Source of the DNA: JANQIV01 sp050117315
GTDB lineage: Bacteria > Bacteroidota > Ignavibacteria > Ignavibacteriales > Melioribacteraceae
Assembly: GCA_050117315.1 (NCBI GenBank)
Contig: JASFMY010000023.1
Coordinates: 1-61,013, forward strand
Direction of reading: 5' to 3'
DNA: 61,013 bases
This document shows positions 19,301 to 28,011 of the stretch, piece by piece. Made by a program: the position numbers and the translations under genes. The first letter of the stretch is position 1. Each line of letters opens with the position of its first letter. The notes below the pieces were generated by a model. The model searched no databases and was not told the origin of the DNA. It was given only the letters and a program-made list of their open reading frames with translations.

Positions 19301-20825
19301 CGGTCATCTCAAGTTTTATGTCACGAATGTTGCCTATAGATTTTACATCAATAGTATCAATTGAATAGTTGTTAAATTCAGAGTCTGTAACCAGAACTTT
19401 TAGGTCAGCTTGAAGCGTAGTTGGGTCAAGACCTTTTCCTTTAATAAAGCCGCTGGAATTAATTCTTGAATCAATTCCTATTATTTCTTTAACGTTTGCA
19501 TTTTTAGTACTGAACTCGAGATCATATTCCATAGGTTCGGCACCAACATTCATAAAACCAGAACATGCAATTTTACCTAAGGGTAAAGTTGCTGTAAGAT
19601 CAGTATTAAATTTTGTCGGTTCTCCCCAGTAATGAATATTTACATCTGTTATAAACAGGTTTTTGTAATTGGGAATATTCAACGAGGGTATCAACTCGTT
19701 TACTGTTTTATAATCCGCGATTGATTTTTCTATAAAAATGTCGAGGTACAATTCTCCGGGGGTGTTAAGTTTTTGCACTTTTCCATGTGCGTTTAAATTA
19801 GTCTTGTTATAAGCAACATTTAGTTTGTTCACACTAATGTCTCCGAATGTCCCGTCGGCAGACAAATAAATAGACGGAATACCTTTAAGAAAATCAACAT
19901 CGGCAATAAACGAACTAAGATCGTCAAAGAAAAAAGCATCTGATTCAAGTTCCAACTGAAGAGGGTAGTCTTTGAAGTTTTCCAGCACAACATCACCGAA
20001 TAAATTCAAGCTGTCAAGCCTTGCCGACAATTTTAATTCGGTATTGTTGGTTAATAAAACCAAATCATTAATTTCTGCAAATTCTGGAGTAATATTGAAT
20101 TCTCCTTTAAGTTCATTCAAAGCAAACTTTTCAACATTTGGCATAAAGCTGAGGTTGACAATATCAAGTTCATATTCATTATTTGCTATGTCAGCATACA
20201 AACCGCTGTCGAGATAGAGGCTGTCTATAATTAGGTTTTCGAAATCCATTTGGTTAGATATTTCGGTATTGTTGATGTTCTCAAATGTTTTTCTTACCAG
20301 CCGGATATTTTTTAATAAAAGTTCATTTACCTCAAATGAATAGGGGAAGGGTTCTTCACTTTTTTTTGCTGTATCACTACTATCATTTTTTATTTCTATT
20401 TGAGCAGTATCTGTTTTTAAGAGATTGGAATAGTTCCATGTAAGGTCTTCATTCTGCAGCAGTTCAACAGATACATCCTGCAATTCTATTTGTCTGAAAT
20501 GAATTTTGCCGAGTAAGAGCTGGAGAGGACTTGTTTTAATCGCTATTCTTTTTGCATAAAAAGGAATGTTATCGTTACTTACTAACGAGACCTCTCTTAA
20601 AAAGAGTGAAGTGAAAATAGTCCCGTCAATATTATCTATAAATAAACTTCCGTTAATAGTAGAATTAGCTTCTTTAACAATAGTCTCTTTTAAAAATTCT
20701 CTAAAAGTTGAAGTTTGTGAAAAACCGAAAAGCACAACTATTATTAGAGCAATAAAACCAAGCAGATAAACAAGGTAGTTAAGCAATCTTTGAAGCAGCT
20801 TTATTTTATTTTTTTTTTCTTTCAA
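16323..20825 (-). CDS. tamB: TamB/AsmA-like phospholipid-transport protein
   Basis: A 1500-residue protein with a cytoplasmic N-terminus, one membrane helix (about 15-33, LVYLLGFIALIIVVLF) and a very long beta-rich periplasmic region of repeated NxGxL/DGxxx elements, ending in the DUF490/TamB domain (RLEFFKSFEATGYLRF, then RYIIEGPQEVFSNLKNANFRFEYSID). TamB-type proteins bridge the inner and outer membranes and are thought to guide phospholipids outwards. The start overlaps rfaE2 by 4 bp (ATGA), and it is coupled to rnr downstream. No tamA is adjacent. Confidence 0.88.
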   Translation of the reverse strand: MKEKKNKIKLLQRLLNYLVYLLGFIALIIVVLFGFSQTSTFREFLKETIVKEANSTINGSLFIDNIDGTIFTSLFLREVSLVSNDNIPFYAKRIAIKTSPLQLLLGKIHFRQIELQDVSVELLQNEDLTWNYSNLLKTDTAQIEIKNDSSDTAKKSEEPFPYSFEVNELLLKNIRLVRKTFENINNTEISNQMDFENLIIDSLYLDSGLYADIANNEYELDIVNLSFMPNVEKFALNELKGEFNITPEFAEINDLVLLTNNTELKLSARLDSLNLFGDVVLENFKDYPLQLELESDAFFFDDLSSFIADVDFLKGIPSIYLSADGTFGDISVNKLNVAYNKTNLNAHGKVQKLNTPGELYLDIFIEKSIADYKTVNELIPSLNIPNYKNLFITDVNIHYWGEPTKFNTDLTATLPLGKIACSGFMNVGAEPMEYDLEFSTKNANVKEIIGIDSRINSSGFIKGKGLDPTTLQADLKVLVTDSEFNNYSIDTIDVKSIGNIRDIKLEMTGIINGSSSNLSANLDFTNEDNPLYSLYGDVKNLDLATFLFDSTYNSNLNFTFNISGENLEIDSMTSSFYVELDSSEYNNKFIDETSLELKLSLEDGVRGFSLISDFLDFNINGEFSLETAIDLLSYEAQTISNTFIDRAQDLNPVFLLTDTTNTVFEDPVLPDIIKSNLEFSFDYEFKDFEIISIITGAEKLDIEGSGEGIVKNNSNDFSIFVNTFIDYFIFIDSLNILYISELEADFNFNRDNQSLSFDNLLGLLSITGKRVYSGVDINNILADFTFNQDKLIYNISSDIEDEVYAEFEGNIEVKERFREINVDKVTLEYEDIVWENNNKWKILVSNNQFKIDNFLLTNQNSSLNFSGSIYNDNTHNYEVSIQNISSKIIGEYLLDFDDELFDVNVNMTLNSFGNLSSPQMNLIIDVNDIKLANSEFGYLQCYLNYENEIINTDIKLLNSDRESASPLFTINGTVPYDLSYQSRENRIIKNKEINLEIFSDNFDVSSLGNTVPYITNQKGKLTSDIKVSGNFENINVNGILKLDESNFRFDDNNLDYSAKAKILFEDNNIFIDSLRLANSGGSNYNGTLNGNGKINFKGLELKEINLDIYGDLAVLGQRTQAVSPRFYGDLLIGSDGNLNFSYSNKKSELTGTVLLKKTNLTYVTGQEVATQYDQDFIYVYLIDSTKIDKESEKFKRLVLKNIKQAEEESDEVKPASSLINYDLNIKIEDRAQIVFILSQAFNQKLFVDAAGSIKYEKVGDATRAQGQFNLLDGSRLEFFKSFEATGYLRFESDLINPYIDIVGTYTSYYSDPINDDVAIEMKINSLLDNLGANLSNNEDIFSIYVGSQNIENKVPSTQYDASDAVTFILLNRFRDDSNLSQEEKQDAASQLGASTASSILSPVLTDFANNVIGDFINDVRLSQTKGQYNFRVAGRVSNVRYIIEGPQEVFSNLKNANFRFEYSIDPNIVIKLERKDPVIQSTTSSEDKINELGLKYKIEF

Positions 20826-21301
20826 TTTTTATATCTATCGAGAATAGTATTAATTATTCGGCTTGTAGATAGTTGGGAAACAAATTCTACACGTTCAACT
20901 CTACCGCCTGCTTCTTCAACTTCTTTTTTGCCTACTATTTTTTCAAGTTCCCAGTCTGCACCTTTTACAAGGACATCCGGTATAATTGCTTTTATAAGGA
21001 TATCCGGCGTATCTTCATCAAACAAAACAATATAGTCTACCGATTTAAGATTCAACAATAAAAAGGCTCGGTCTATTTCACATATGATCGGCCTTTTTTC
21101 GCCTTTTATGCTTTTAACGGACTTATCAGAATTGAGTCCAACAATTAAAATATCCCCGAAAGATTTTGCTTTGTTCAGATAATCCACATGGCCGGAATGA
21201 AGAATATCAAAACAGCCGTTTGTGAAAACTACTGTTTTATTTATCTGCTTAAAATTGTTCCTAAGTGAAATTATTTCATCCAACGAATTTAATTTTATCA
21301 T
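20822..21301 (-). CDS. rfaE2: Heptose 1-phosphate adenylyltransferase
   Basis: This 159-residue nucleotidyltransferase (cytidylyltransferase-like fold) activates D-glycero-beta-D-manno-heptose 1-phosphate with ATP in the ADP-heptose pathway of LPS core synthesis. It shows VVFTNGCFDILHSGHVDYL (the HxGH motif), GLNSDKSVKSIKGEKRPI and LVKGADWELEKIVGKKEVE. It corresponds to the C-terminal half of the fused E. coli HldE. It overlaps both rfaE1 upstream and tamB downstream by 4 bp, so the pathway genes are co-translated. Confidence 0.95.
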   Translation of the reverse strand: MIKLNSLDEIISLRNNFKQINKTVVFTNGCFDILHSGHVDYLNKAKSFGDILIVGLNSDKSVKSIKGEKRPIICEIDRAFLLLNLKSVDYIVLFDEDTPDILIKAIIPDVLVKGADWELEKIVGKKEVEEAGGRVERVEFVSQLSTSRIINTILDRYKN

Positions 21302-22302
21302 TCTGCTAATTCTTTTTTTACTGTATCAAAGAGTTTATCAAGGTAGATCGGGACAATTCCAACTTCTTCGCAAACCAGACCCCCCGAATAATTTGCAAGA
21401 TAGGAAGCCTCAAGAATATCAGCACCCGCAGAAAGTGCTATTGTTAAAGCAGAAATAACAGTATCGCCTGCACCGGAAACGTCTCTTACTTTCCTAGCTT
21501 TTGTCGGAATTCTTCTTTCATCTTTGTGATTGTTGGAATTGAAAATAGCAATTCCTTCTTCGCCGAGTGTTAATAAAGCATATTCCGGCTTTAATTTTTC
21601 AAGTAAAAGACTTCCTGCATTTGAGATTGAATTGTTGTCGAATATTCTTATACCGAAAGCGTCTTCTGTTTCTTTCCTGTTTGGTTTGAAAACGGTAACG
21701 TTTTTGTATTCGAAAAAGTTGTTAAATTTCGGGTCAACTGTAATTATAATATTATTATTGTTTGCTATTTCGATAATTGTTTTGATTATCTTCTGCGTTA
21801 AAACACCTTTATTGTAATCCTGAAGGATAATACCGTCGAGTGAAGTTTTATGGATTTCAATAAAATTTATAATTTTATTTTCAACAGAATCTGTAATGCT
21901 TGTTTTGTTTTCTTTATCAACCCTTACAACATGTTGATTATTTGCTATTACTCTTGTCTTAGTTGTAGTCGGTCTGTCATCATCAGTTATAATTCCTGAG
22001 TTGTCGATATCTGTTTCTCTCATTAAGTCCATAAAGGTATTGCCGTTATTATCATTCCCAATAACACCAACGGGAATAGGGTATCCACCGAGAGTAGAAA
22101 TATTTAATGCTACGTTTGCAGCCCCCCCGAACCTTGAAAATTCATTTTCAACTTCAACCACAGGAACTGGCGCTTCAGGAGAAATACGTTTAACGTTTCC
22201 CCAAAAATAGCTGTCGAGCATCATATCACCGATTACTGCAATTCTTTTCCCTTTAATTTTATCCCTAATTTCGTTCAATCTATCATTGCTGGTTTTTATC
22301 AC
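21298..22302 (-). CDS. rfaE1: Heptose-7-phosphate kinase
   Basis: A PfkB-family sugar kinase of 334 residues that phosphorylates D-glycero-beta-D-manno-heptose 7-phosphate at C1. Motifs: GDMMLDSYFWGNVKRISPEAPVPVVEV, FGGAANVALNISTLGG, and the kinase signature VRDVSGAGDTVISALTIAL (catalytic Asp in GAGD). It matches the N-terminal half of E. coli HldE; here kinase and adenylyltransferase are separate overlapping genes. It also overlaps the propeller gene upstream by 4 bp. Confidence 0.95.
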   Translation of the reverse strand: MIKTSNDRLNEIRDKIKGKRIAVIGDMMLDSYFWGNVKRISPEAPVPVVEVENEFSRFGGAANVALNISTLGGYPIPVGVIGNDNNGNTFMDLMRETDIDNSGIITDDDRPTTTKTRVIANNQHVVRVDKENKTSITDSVENKIINFIEIHKTSLDGIILQDYNKGVLTQKIIKTIIEIANNNNIIITVDPKFNNFFEYKNVTVFKPNRKETEDAFGIRIFDNNSISNAGSLLLEKLKPEYALLTLGEEGIAIFNSNNHKDERRIPTKARKVRDVSGAGDTVISALTIALSAGADILEASYLANYSGGLVCEEVGIVPIYLDKLFDTVKKELAE

Positions 22303-23393
22303 CTTTTTACCTTTGTAAATATTCCGAATTGATTAGTTAAATTTATTTTGAAAACTCCTTTTGATGTTGCAAGCCAAATATTTGTTCCGTCAAAAAGTAT
22401 GTCGAAAATTGACTCGGGCAGCTGTTGGTCTCTTATTAACTGAACTTTGCCCGTTAACGTATTTATAATTGCCAGACCTCGTCCGTACTGTTCTTTTGAG
22501 GTTTTCCCGAACTGGTATAAACCTGCCCATATAAATTTTCCTGTTCTTTCAAGGCAAAAAACCCCGTTGCCGGAAAGGCCCGTATTCATTTCATATTTCT
22601 TCCATTCGTTTTTTCTGTTATACCTGTAAAGTCCGCCTACGTTATAATCGGGGTTGTCCTCTGTAACGAATTCGTCCAAACCAATCCAAATGTTATTTTG
22701 TTCCACTTCAAGTGAAGCTACGGAAACGGTTTCTCCCTGTCCCCTGAAATAGTTGAATTTATTATCATAAAAATAAAGAGCGTCATAAATATTTTCTGAT
22801 TTCGATTTATTATACTTATGTAAGCCGGCTTCCGTGCCGAACCAAACTAAGCTGTCACCGTCAACCGAAATTGTTTTAATAATATTGCTTTTCAGGTTAC
22901 CGTCTACCGTCAAATCAAAATCAGTAAAACGCCTTTTTTTGATATCAAATTTTGTTAAATATTTAAACCTACCTATCCACACAACATCATCTGCCTTATC
23001 ATATTCAATTGCTCTAATCCAGTTACCCAGTTGTCCACCTTTACCGAATTTTCTCTTAGACCATTTGTTTCTTTTTTTGTCAAATATCAGCAGTCCGTCT
23101 GCCGAGCCTGCAAATACATATTTGTCGTTAGCATCAATGCAGTAAAAAAAATCCAACTGGATATTACTGCTTTTGGTTGAATATTCGGTTTGTTTGCCCG
23201 ATTTAATATTGTGTTTGATGATTCCTTTTCCCTGGGTGGCAAACCATACATTAGTGCCGTCACTGCAAAGCCCTGTAACAGTAATATCTTTGTAAACATT
23301 TTCAACTACAATTTCGGTTTGGCTGTAAACCGAATTCATTGATAAAAATAAAGATGCCGTCAGCAATAATGTGATTTGGATAACTTTAGTCAT
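22299..23393 (-). CDS. Secreted regulator-type beta-propeller protein
   Basis: A 364-residue protein with a signal peptide (about 1-25, ending SVYSQ) followed by repeated WxGT/WIGxx-type strands such as NVWFATQGKGIIKHN, YVFAGSADGLLIFDK, LVWFGTEAGLHKYNKSK and NIWLATSKGVFKINL. These resemble the two-component-regulator propeller repeats found in the sensor parts of hybrid kinases, but no kinase or membrane domain is attached. It is translationally coupled (4-bp overlap) to rfaE1, so it is the first gene of a propeller-rfaE1-rfaE2-tamB-rnr run. Its role is unknown. Confidence 0.72.
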   Translation of the reverse strand: MTKVIQITLLLTASLFLSMNSVYSQTEIVVENVYKDITVTGLCSDGTNVWFATQGKGIIKHNIKSGKQTEYSTKSSNIQLDFFYCIDANDKYVFAGSADGLLIFDKKRNKWSKRKFGKGGQLGNWIRAIEYDKADDVVWIGRFKYLTKFDIKKRRFTDFDLTVDGNLKSNIIKTISVDGDSLVWFGTEAGLHKYNKSKSENIYDALYFYDNKFNYFRGQGETVSVASLEVEQNNIWIGLDEFVTEDNPDYNVGGLYRYNRKNEWKKYEMNTGLSGNGVFCLERTGKFIWAGLYQFGKTSKEQYGRGLAIINTLTGKVQLIRDQQLPESIFDILFDGTNIWLATSKGVFKINLTNQFGIFTKVKR

Positions 23394-23508
23394 TATTTTT
23401 TCGTTAGTATCATTTTATTAAGCCAACTAAGATAAAAATTTCTTTATCGATAAACATTATAAATACGTTATTGTTTCTTATTTAACATGTCTTAATAAGA
23501 TAAGGTAT

Positions 23509-24234
23509 TTAGATGGAGAAGACTGTGTTGAATTCTTTTTCAAACCCTTTTATTAAAGATTTGCTCAGAAGTTCGTAATCGGTTTTTTCGTTTGTTATGG
23601 TTTCAATCTCGGTAGTTTTGTTGTTTAATTCATCGGATAACGAAGAGAGGGTTTGTTCATCAGCATTAGCGAGGTATTTGGTTAAATTTCTATGGTAAGC
23701 GCCGCATAAAATTGAGCCGTGCTGAAGAATTACATTTGCTACCTTTCTCTGGGCACTGCCTATAAGTTTTTTCCCGTTAAATTTTACTTCGCTCTTTGCA
23801 GTAGATGCAAAACACATAACCCCGGAAGGCCGGTTAATTATTTGAGCAAAATTCGGCTGTACATTTTCGAGTTCAACTTTAGAGAGTTTATTATTGTAAC
23901 CTTTTAAGCCTTCAACCAAGGCTAGAGATATTTTTTTATAAATTTCTTTTGCCGTTAAGCTTACGGGCATTACTACCGAGTAAGTAATTTCTTCGGCATG
24001 AAGGATAGCCCTTCCGCCGGTCGGTCTTTTTACTATATCAGTATTATCTTCTTTTGCTTTTTCTTGATTAATATCTTCAAATTTTTGATTGGCGCCGAGT
24101 GAAATTGCGTAAGGTTTCCACCGGTAAAGTCTGAAATAACATTCATCGTTTTTACTTTTTTCAATTAAGGAGAGATCAAAATCCATGTTGAAGCGGCCGG
24201 TGTTGCAGCCGCTTTCAATTAAGTGCCATTTCAT
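23509..24234 (-). CDS. Lipoate ligase / octanoyltransferase family protein
   Basis: A 241-residue member of the BPL/LplA/LipB fold. RPTGGRAILHAEEITYSVV is the substrate-binding loop, and FNGKKLIGSAQRK contains the conserved lysine. A Cys in GVMCFAST lies where LipM-type octanoyltransferases keep the acyl-carrying Cys, so octanoyl transfer is as likely as lipoate ligation. It overlaps lpxA by 4 bp and closes the uppS-bamA-lpx run, an unusual home for a lipoylation gene but seen in related genomes. No lipoyl synthase is in the window. Confidence 0.8.
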   Translation of the reverse strand: MKWHLIESGCNTGRFNMDFDLSLIEKSKNDECYFRLYRWKPYAISLGANQKFEDINQEKAKEDNTDIVKRPTGGRAILHAEEITYSVVMPVSLTAKEIYKKISLALVEGLKGYNNKLSKVELENVQPNFAQIINRPSGVMCFASTAKSEVKFNGKKLIGSAQRKVANVILQHGSILCGAYHRNLTKYLANADEQTLSSLSDELNNKTTEIETITNEKTDYELLSKSLIKGFEKEFNTVFSI

Positions 24235-25007
24235 TTTTTGAGGACGGTGCGTTTGCTTTTATTAAGAAACTCGAGTATTAATTTTACGTGCGGGTTATCT
24301 CCCATTTCAGCTTCAAGTTTCTTTTTTGAATCGGCAAAGTTCAAACCGGAATTGTAAAAAATTTCGTATGCTTTTTTAAGAGCATTTATTTCTTCCGAAG
24401 AAAAACCTCTTCTTTTTAAGCCTACCGAATTTAAGCCGGAAAATCTTAATGGCTCGTTTGCGGCAAGAACATACGGGGGAATATCAACTACTGCTCTAAA
24501 TCCTCCGCCGATCATTGTATGTGAACCAATTAAACTGAATTGATGCACCGGTGTCATACCGCCGATTATAACATAATCGCCGATTTCTACATGGCCGCCG
24601 ATTTGAACTCCATTGGATAAAATACAATTGTCGCCTAAAATACAGTCATGTGCAATGTGGACATAATCCATAAGCAAGCAGTTGTTCCCGATTTTCGAAT
24701 AACCCAGTTCGCTGGTTCCTTTGTGAAGGGTTACAAATTCTCTTATTTTGCAATCATCACCAATATAAAAATATGTCTTTTCGCCTGCGTATTTTAAGTC
24801 CTGGTTAACATTTGAAATTGATGCAGATTGAAATATCTGAACTCTTTTCCCAATTCTTGCTCCGTCATAAATACATACATGCGGACCAATCTTTGTGTCA
24901 TCGTTAATCTCAACGTCGTCATAAATTACGGAATAAGGGCCAATCTCTACGTTCTCTCCGAGTTTTGCTTTTTTACTAACAATAGCTGTTTCGTGAATAT
25001 TAGTCAT
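24231..25007 (-). CDS. lpxA: UDP-N-acetylglucosamine acyltransferase LpxA
   Basis: LpxA performs the first step of lipid A synthesis, acylating UDP-GlcNAc. The 258-residue protein begins with left-handed beta-helix hexapeptide repeats (IHETAIVSKKAKLGENVEIGPYSVI), contains VHIAHDCILGDNCILSNG (the catalytic His region) and GGFRAVVDIPPYVLAANEP, and ends in a helical domain. Length and order are normal. It lies 3 bp after the lpxC/fabZ fusion. Confidence 0.96.
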   Translation of the reverse strand: MTNIHETAIVSKKAKLGENVEIGPYSVIYDDVEINDDTKIGPHVCIYDGARIGKRVQIFQSASISNVNQDLKYAGEKTYFYIGDDCKIREFVTLHKGTSELGYSKIGNNCLLMDYVHIAHDCILGDNCILSNGVQIGGHVEIGDYVIIGGMTPVHQFSLIGSHTMIGGGFRAVVDIPPYVLAANEPLRFSGLNSVGLKRRGFSSEEINALKKAYEIFYNSGLNFADSKKKLEAEMGDNPHVKLILEFLNKSKRTVLKK

Positions 25008-25009
25008 TA

Positions 25010-26422
25010 TTATTGCTCTTCGTCTTTTTGTTTGTCAACTACAGCGGCGGTAAATTCTGCTTCCGAAACAAGGTTGTTATCAACAAATGCTTTTCCTTTC
25101 ATAACAACGTACCTGCTTTTTTTCTGGACCATTTCAATTTCGAAGACAAGCTGGTCGCCGGGTACAACAGGTTTTCTGAATTTCACATTATTTATCGCCA
25201 TGAAGAAAACAAGTTTTTCCTGCGGGTTTGGAATTGCATTCAGCAATAAAATACCGCCTGTTTGTGCCATTGCTTCTACCTGAAGTACACCCGGCATAAT
25301 GGGCTGCCCGGGAAAATGGCCTTGAAAGAAATGTTCATTGACCGTGACGGATTTTACTCCGATAACTTTTTTGTCCATTTCAAGGTGTGTAATTTTATCA
25401 ACAAGTAGAAACGGGTGGCGATGGGGAAGTATTTTCTGAATTGCGTTTACATCAAATACAACACCTTCAGTTTTTAGATGCTGGTATTTCTTTACTAATT
25501 TTTTCTGCTGGTAAAGTTTTCTGATTTTTTTTGCAAACTCAACATTGGCTTTATGCCCTGGTCTTGCAGCAAGTATTTGAGCTTTTAGAGGAACACCTAT
25601 TAAAGCCAAATCACCAATCATATCTAAAAGTTTATGCCTTACCGGTTCATTTTTAAATTTCAGCGATTTATCATTTAGGAAACCTGAGGCACCAACGCTT
25701 ATTTTATCTTCAATACCGATTTTTATCCTTAGGTCTTCTAATTCTTTTTCAGTAATATTATGATCCACTATCACAACGGCATTATCTAAGTTGCCTCCTT
25801 TTATTAAACCTACATCAGCCAGCGCTTCAACTTCGCTAAGAAAGCAGAAAGTTCGTGCCGGGGCAAATTCGGAAACAAATTCTTTATCGAGGTCAAAAAG
25901 CCCGGAATGCTGACTACCTAGAGCCGGGTTTTGATAATCAACCATTACTGTAATTCTGTAACTATCAAGCGGCAGGGCAACTATGTCGATCTGCGCTTCT
26001 TCATCGTGATGCATTACCGTATCGTCTATAATTAGATAATCTTTGGGGGCCTGCTGCTGAACAAACCCTGATTCGAGTAAAATTTCGACATACGGCATAG
26101 CACTACCGTCTCCAACCGGGGGTTCAATACCGTTCATTTCAATTATTAAATTGTCTATTTGTAATCCGTAAGTTGCAGCCAAAACGTGTTCAACAGTATG
26201 TACTTTTGCGTCGCCTATTCCTAAAGTAGTTCCTCTTGAAATATCTATTACGTGATCTACAATTGCAGGTATTTCGGGGTTGTCTCCTAAATCTGTTCTT
26301 ACAAATTTTATCCCATAATTTTTAGGTGCGGGTTTAAAGGTCATTGTACATTCATGGCCTGTGTGCAGGCCTGTCCCGGAAATAGAAACTTCCTTGGCAA
26401 TAGTTCTTTGAAGTTCGAGCAT
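25010..26422 (-). CDS. lpxC/fabZ: LpxC-FabZ bifunctional fusion protein
   Basis: A 470-residue fusion. Residues about 1-300 are LpxC, the zinc deacetylase committing UDP-GlcNAc to lipid A (ISGTGLHTGHECTMTFKPAP, AKVHTVEHVLAATYGL, with HKLLDMIGDLAL carrying zinc and acid/base residues). Residues about 325-470 are FabZ, the 3-hydroxyacyl-ACP dehydratase (ILPHRHPFLLVDKI and GHFPGQPIMPGVLQVEAMAQ, catalytic His and Glu). Fusion of these competing uses of hydroxyacyl-ACP is known from Bacteroidota and relatives. It overlaps lpxD by one base. Confidence 0.96.
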   Translation of the reverse strand: MLELQRTIAKEVSISGTGLHTGHECTMTFKPAPKNYGIKFVRTDLGDNPEIPAIVDHVIDISRGTTLGIGDAKVHTVEHVLAATYGLQIDNLIIEMNGIEPPVGDGSAMPYVEILLESGFVQQQAPKDYLIIDDTVMHHDEEAQIDIVALPLDSYRITVMVDYQNPALGSQHSGLFDLDKEFVSEFAPARTFCFLSEVEALADVGLIKGGNLDNAVVIVDHNITEKELEDLRIKIGIEDKISVGASGFLNDKSLKFKNEPVRHKLLDMIGDLALIGVPLKAQILAARPGHKANVEFAKKIRKLYQQKKLVKKYQHLKTEGVVFDVNAIQKILPHRHPFLLVDKITHLEMDKKVIGVKSVTVNEHFFQGHFPGQPIMPGVLQVEAMAQTGGILLLNAIPNPQEKLVFFMAINNVKFRKPVVPGDQLVFEIEMVQKKSRYVVMKGKAFVDNNLVSEAEFTAAVVDKQKDEEQ

Positions 26423-27480
26423 TAAGAGTTATTCTCCTGATTATTTTCTAACAAGGTTTCCAGTTCGCCTATTTTCTTTTCCAATTTAGCTATTCTTTCG
26501 GAATATTTCGGCAAATTTCTGATGTGCGATTCAAGACGTAAACTAACACCCATTTCTTTTGCCGGATAACCAAAATACTTCCCTGGTTTTTTTATCGATT
26601 TGGAAACTCCGGACTGTGCCCCGATTATTACTCCGTCGGTAATTTCAATATGCCCAACAGTTCCAACTTGACCGGCTAATATACAACTTTTTCCTATTTT
26701 AGTGCTACCGGAAACTCCTGTTTGAGCTGAAATAACAGTATTTTCTCCAATTTCAACATTATGTGCTATTTGAACCAAATTGTCAATTTTAGTTCCTTTC
26801 TTTATAACAGTAGAGTCCAATGCCGCCCTATCAATTGATACATTTGAGCCGAGCTCAACATCATCTTCAATAACTACATTGCCAATCTGAGGTACTTTTT
26901 TATATACCCCGTTTTTATCGGGTACATAGCCAAATCCATCGGACCCGATCACTGTATTTGAATGGATAATAACCTGATTGCCGATTAAGATGTTTTCACG
27001 GATTGTTACGTTCGGATAAATTAAACAGTTTGAACCGATTGTTGAATTATCAAGAATAACTGTGTTGTGCAGTATCTTCGTGTTATCACCAATAGAGCAA
27101 TTATTCCCGATTACAACATTTTTTCCAAGAACAACGTTTTTCCCTATCTGGGAATTTTGTCCTACATGTGCAGTTTCGTCAATTCCTGTAACCGAAATGT
27201 CGTAATTGAAATATTCCATAAGAATTTGCTGGAATGCACCCTTGGGATCTTCCACCAAGATATAAGTAATATCATCTCTTTTTTTTTCAGTGTCTGGTTT
27301 AACTAAAACTGCAGTTGCATTTGTAGTTTGAAGGTATTTTTCGTAAGAAGAGAGATAAAGAAATGTTAAATCACCTTCTCTGGCGTTTTCTATTTTTGCT
27401 ACGCCGTTTAAAATAATATCAGAATTTCCTAAAATTTTGCCGCCAACTAAATTGGCGGCATCTAAAATATTTATTTCCAT
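26422..27480 (-). CDS. lpxD: UDP-3-O-acylglucosamine N-acyltransferase LpxD
   Basis: LpxD adds the second acyl chain in lipid A synthesis. The 352-residue protein has an N-terminal uridine-binding domain (about 1-100), a hexapeptide-repeat beta-helix (IGKNVVLGKNVVIGNNCSIG), the signature VIGSDGFGYVPDKNG and LVQIAHNVEIGENTVISAQTG with the catalytic His, and a C-terminal helix ending in a charged coiled coil (KLEKKIGELETLLE). It is between the OmpH genes and lpxC/fabZ, the classical order. Confidence 0.96.
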   Translation of the reverse strand: MEINILDAANLVGGKILGNSDIILNGVAKIENAREGDLTFLYLSSYEKYLQTTNATAVLVKPDTEKKRDDITYILVEDPKGAFQQILMEYFNYDISVTGIDETAHVGQNSQIGKNVVLGKNVVIGNNCSIGDNTKILHNTVILDNSTIGSNCLIYPNVTIRENILIGNQVIIHSNTVIGSDGFGYVPDKNGVYKKVPQIGNVVIEDDVELGSNVSIDRAALDSTVIKKGTKIDNLVQIAHNVEIGENTVISAQTGVSGSTKIGKSCILAGQVGTVGHIEITDGVIIGAQSGVSKSIKKPGKYFGYPAKEMGVSLRLESHIRNLPKYSERIAKLEKKIGELETLLENNQENNS

Positions 27481-27486
27481 TAATTG

Positions 27487-27999
27487 TCATTTTAGTTTTT
27501 CTAAAACATCTAGTGTTATGTCGTACTCATCTTTCGCATATAGAAAAAGAATATCACCGCTGCGGTCAAATACAAAATCCAATCCTTTTTCTTCAGCTAC
27601 TTCTTTTATTGCAGTAAAAATTTTGTTCTGCACAGGCTTCATTACTTCATCTTGTTTCTTGAATAATTCTCCGTTAACACCGAATTTTCCCTGCCTGAAC
27701 TGATTAATTTCATCTTCAAGTTTAATTAATTCCTGTTCTTTTTCAATTCTTTTTTGGTCGCTCATTATGAGTTTGCGTTCTTCATAGGTATCATATTCTT
27801 GCTGCCAATTTCTTTCAAGTTTGGCTAGTTCATCCTGCCATTCTTGGATTAAAGCGTCAAGGCTGGCTTGAGCATCCTGGGCATCAGGCAGGTCTTTCAT
27901 TATTGTATCGGAATCGACATAACCGATGCTGATTTGGGAATAGATACCCGAACTGAATAATAATAAGAAGAAACTAAATATTAATATTATTTTTTTCAT
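27487..27999 (-). CDS. OmpH/Skp-family periplasmic chaperone, copy 2
   Basis: A 170-residue protein with a signal peptide (about 1-21) and the OmpH layout: a short beta core (SIGYVDSDTIMKDLPDA), a long coiled-coil arm (about 45-110, rich in Glu/Gln/Lys) and a closing core (AIKEVAEEKGLDFVFDRSGDILF). Skp-like proteins hold unfolded outer-membrane proteins before BamA. It is the second of two tandem paralogs between bamA and lpxD. Confidence 0.9.
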   Translation of the reverse strand: MKKIILIFSFFLLLFSSGIYSQISIGYVDSDTIMKDLPDAQDAQASLDALIQEWQDELAKLERNWQQEYDTYEERKLIMSDQKRIEKEQELIKLEDEINQFRQGKFGVNGELFKKQDEVMKPVQNKIFTAIKEVAEEKGLDFVFDRSGDILFLYAKDEYDITLDVLEKLK

Positions 28000-28011
28000 G
28001 CTGTTTTTGGT

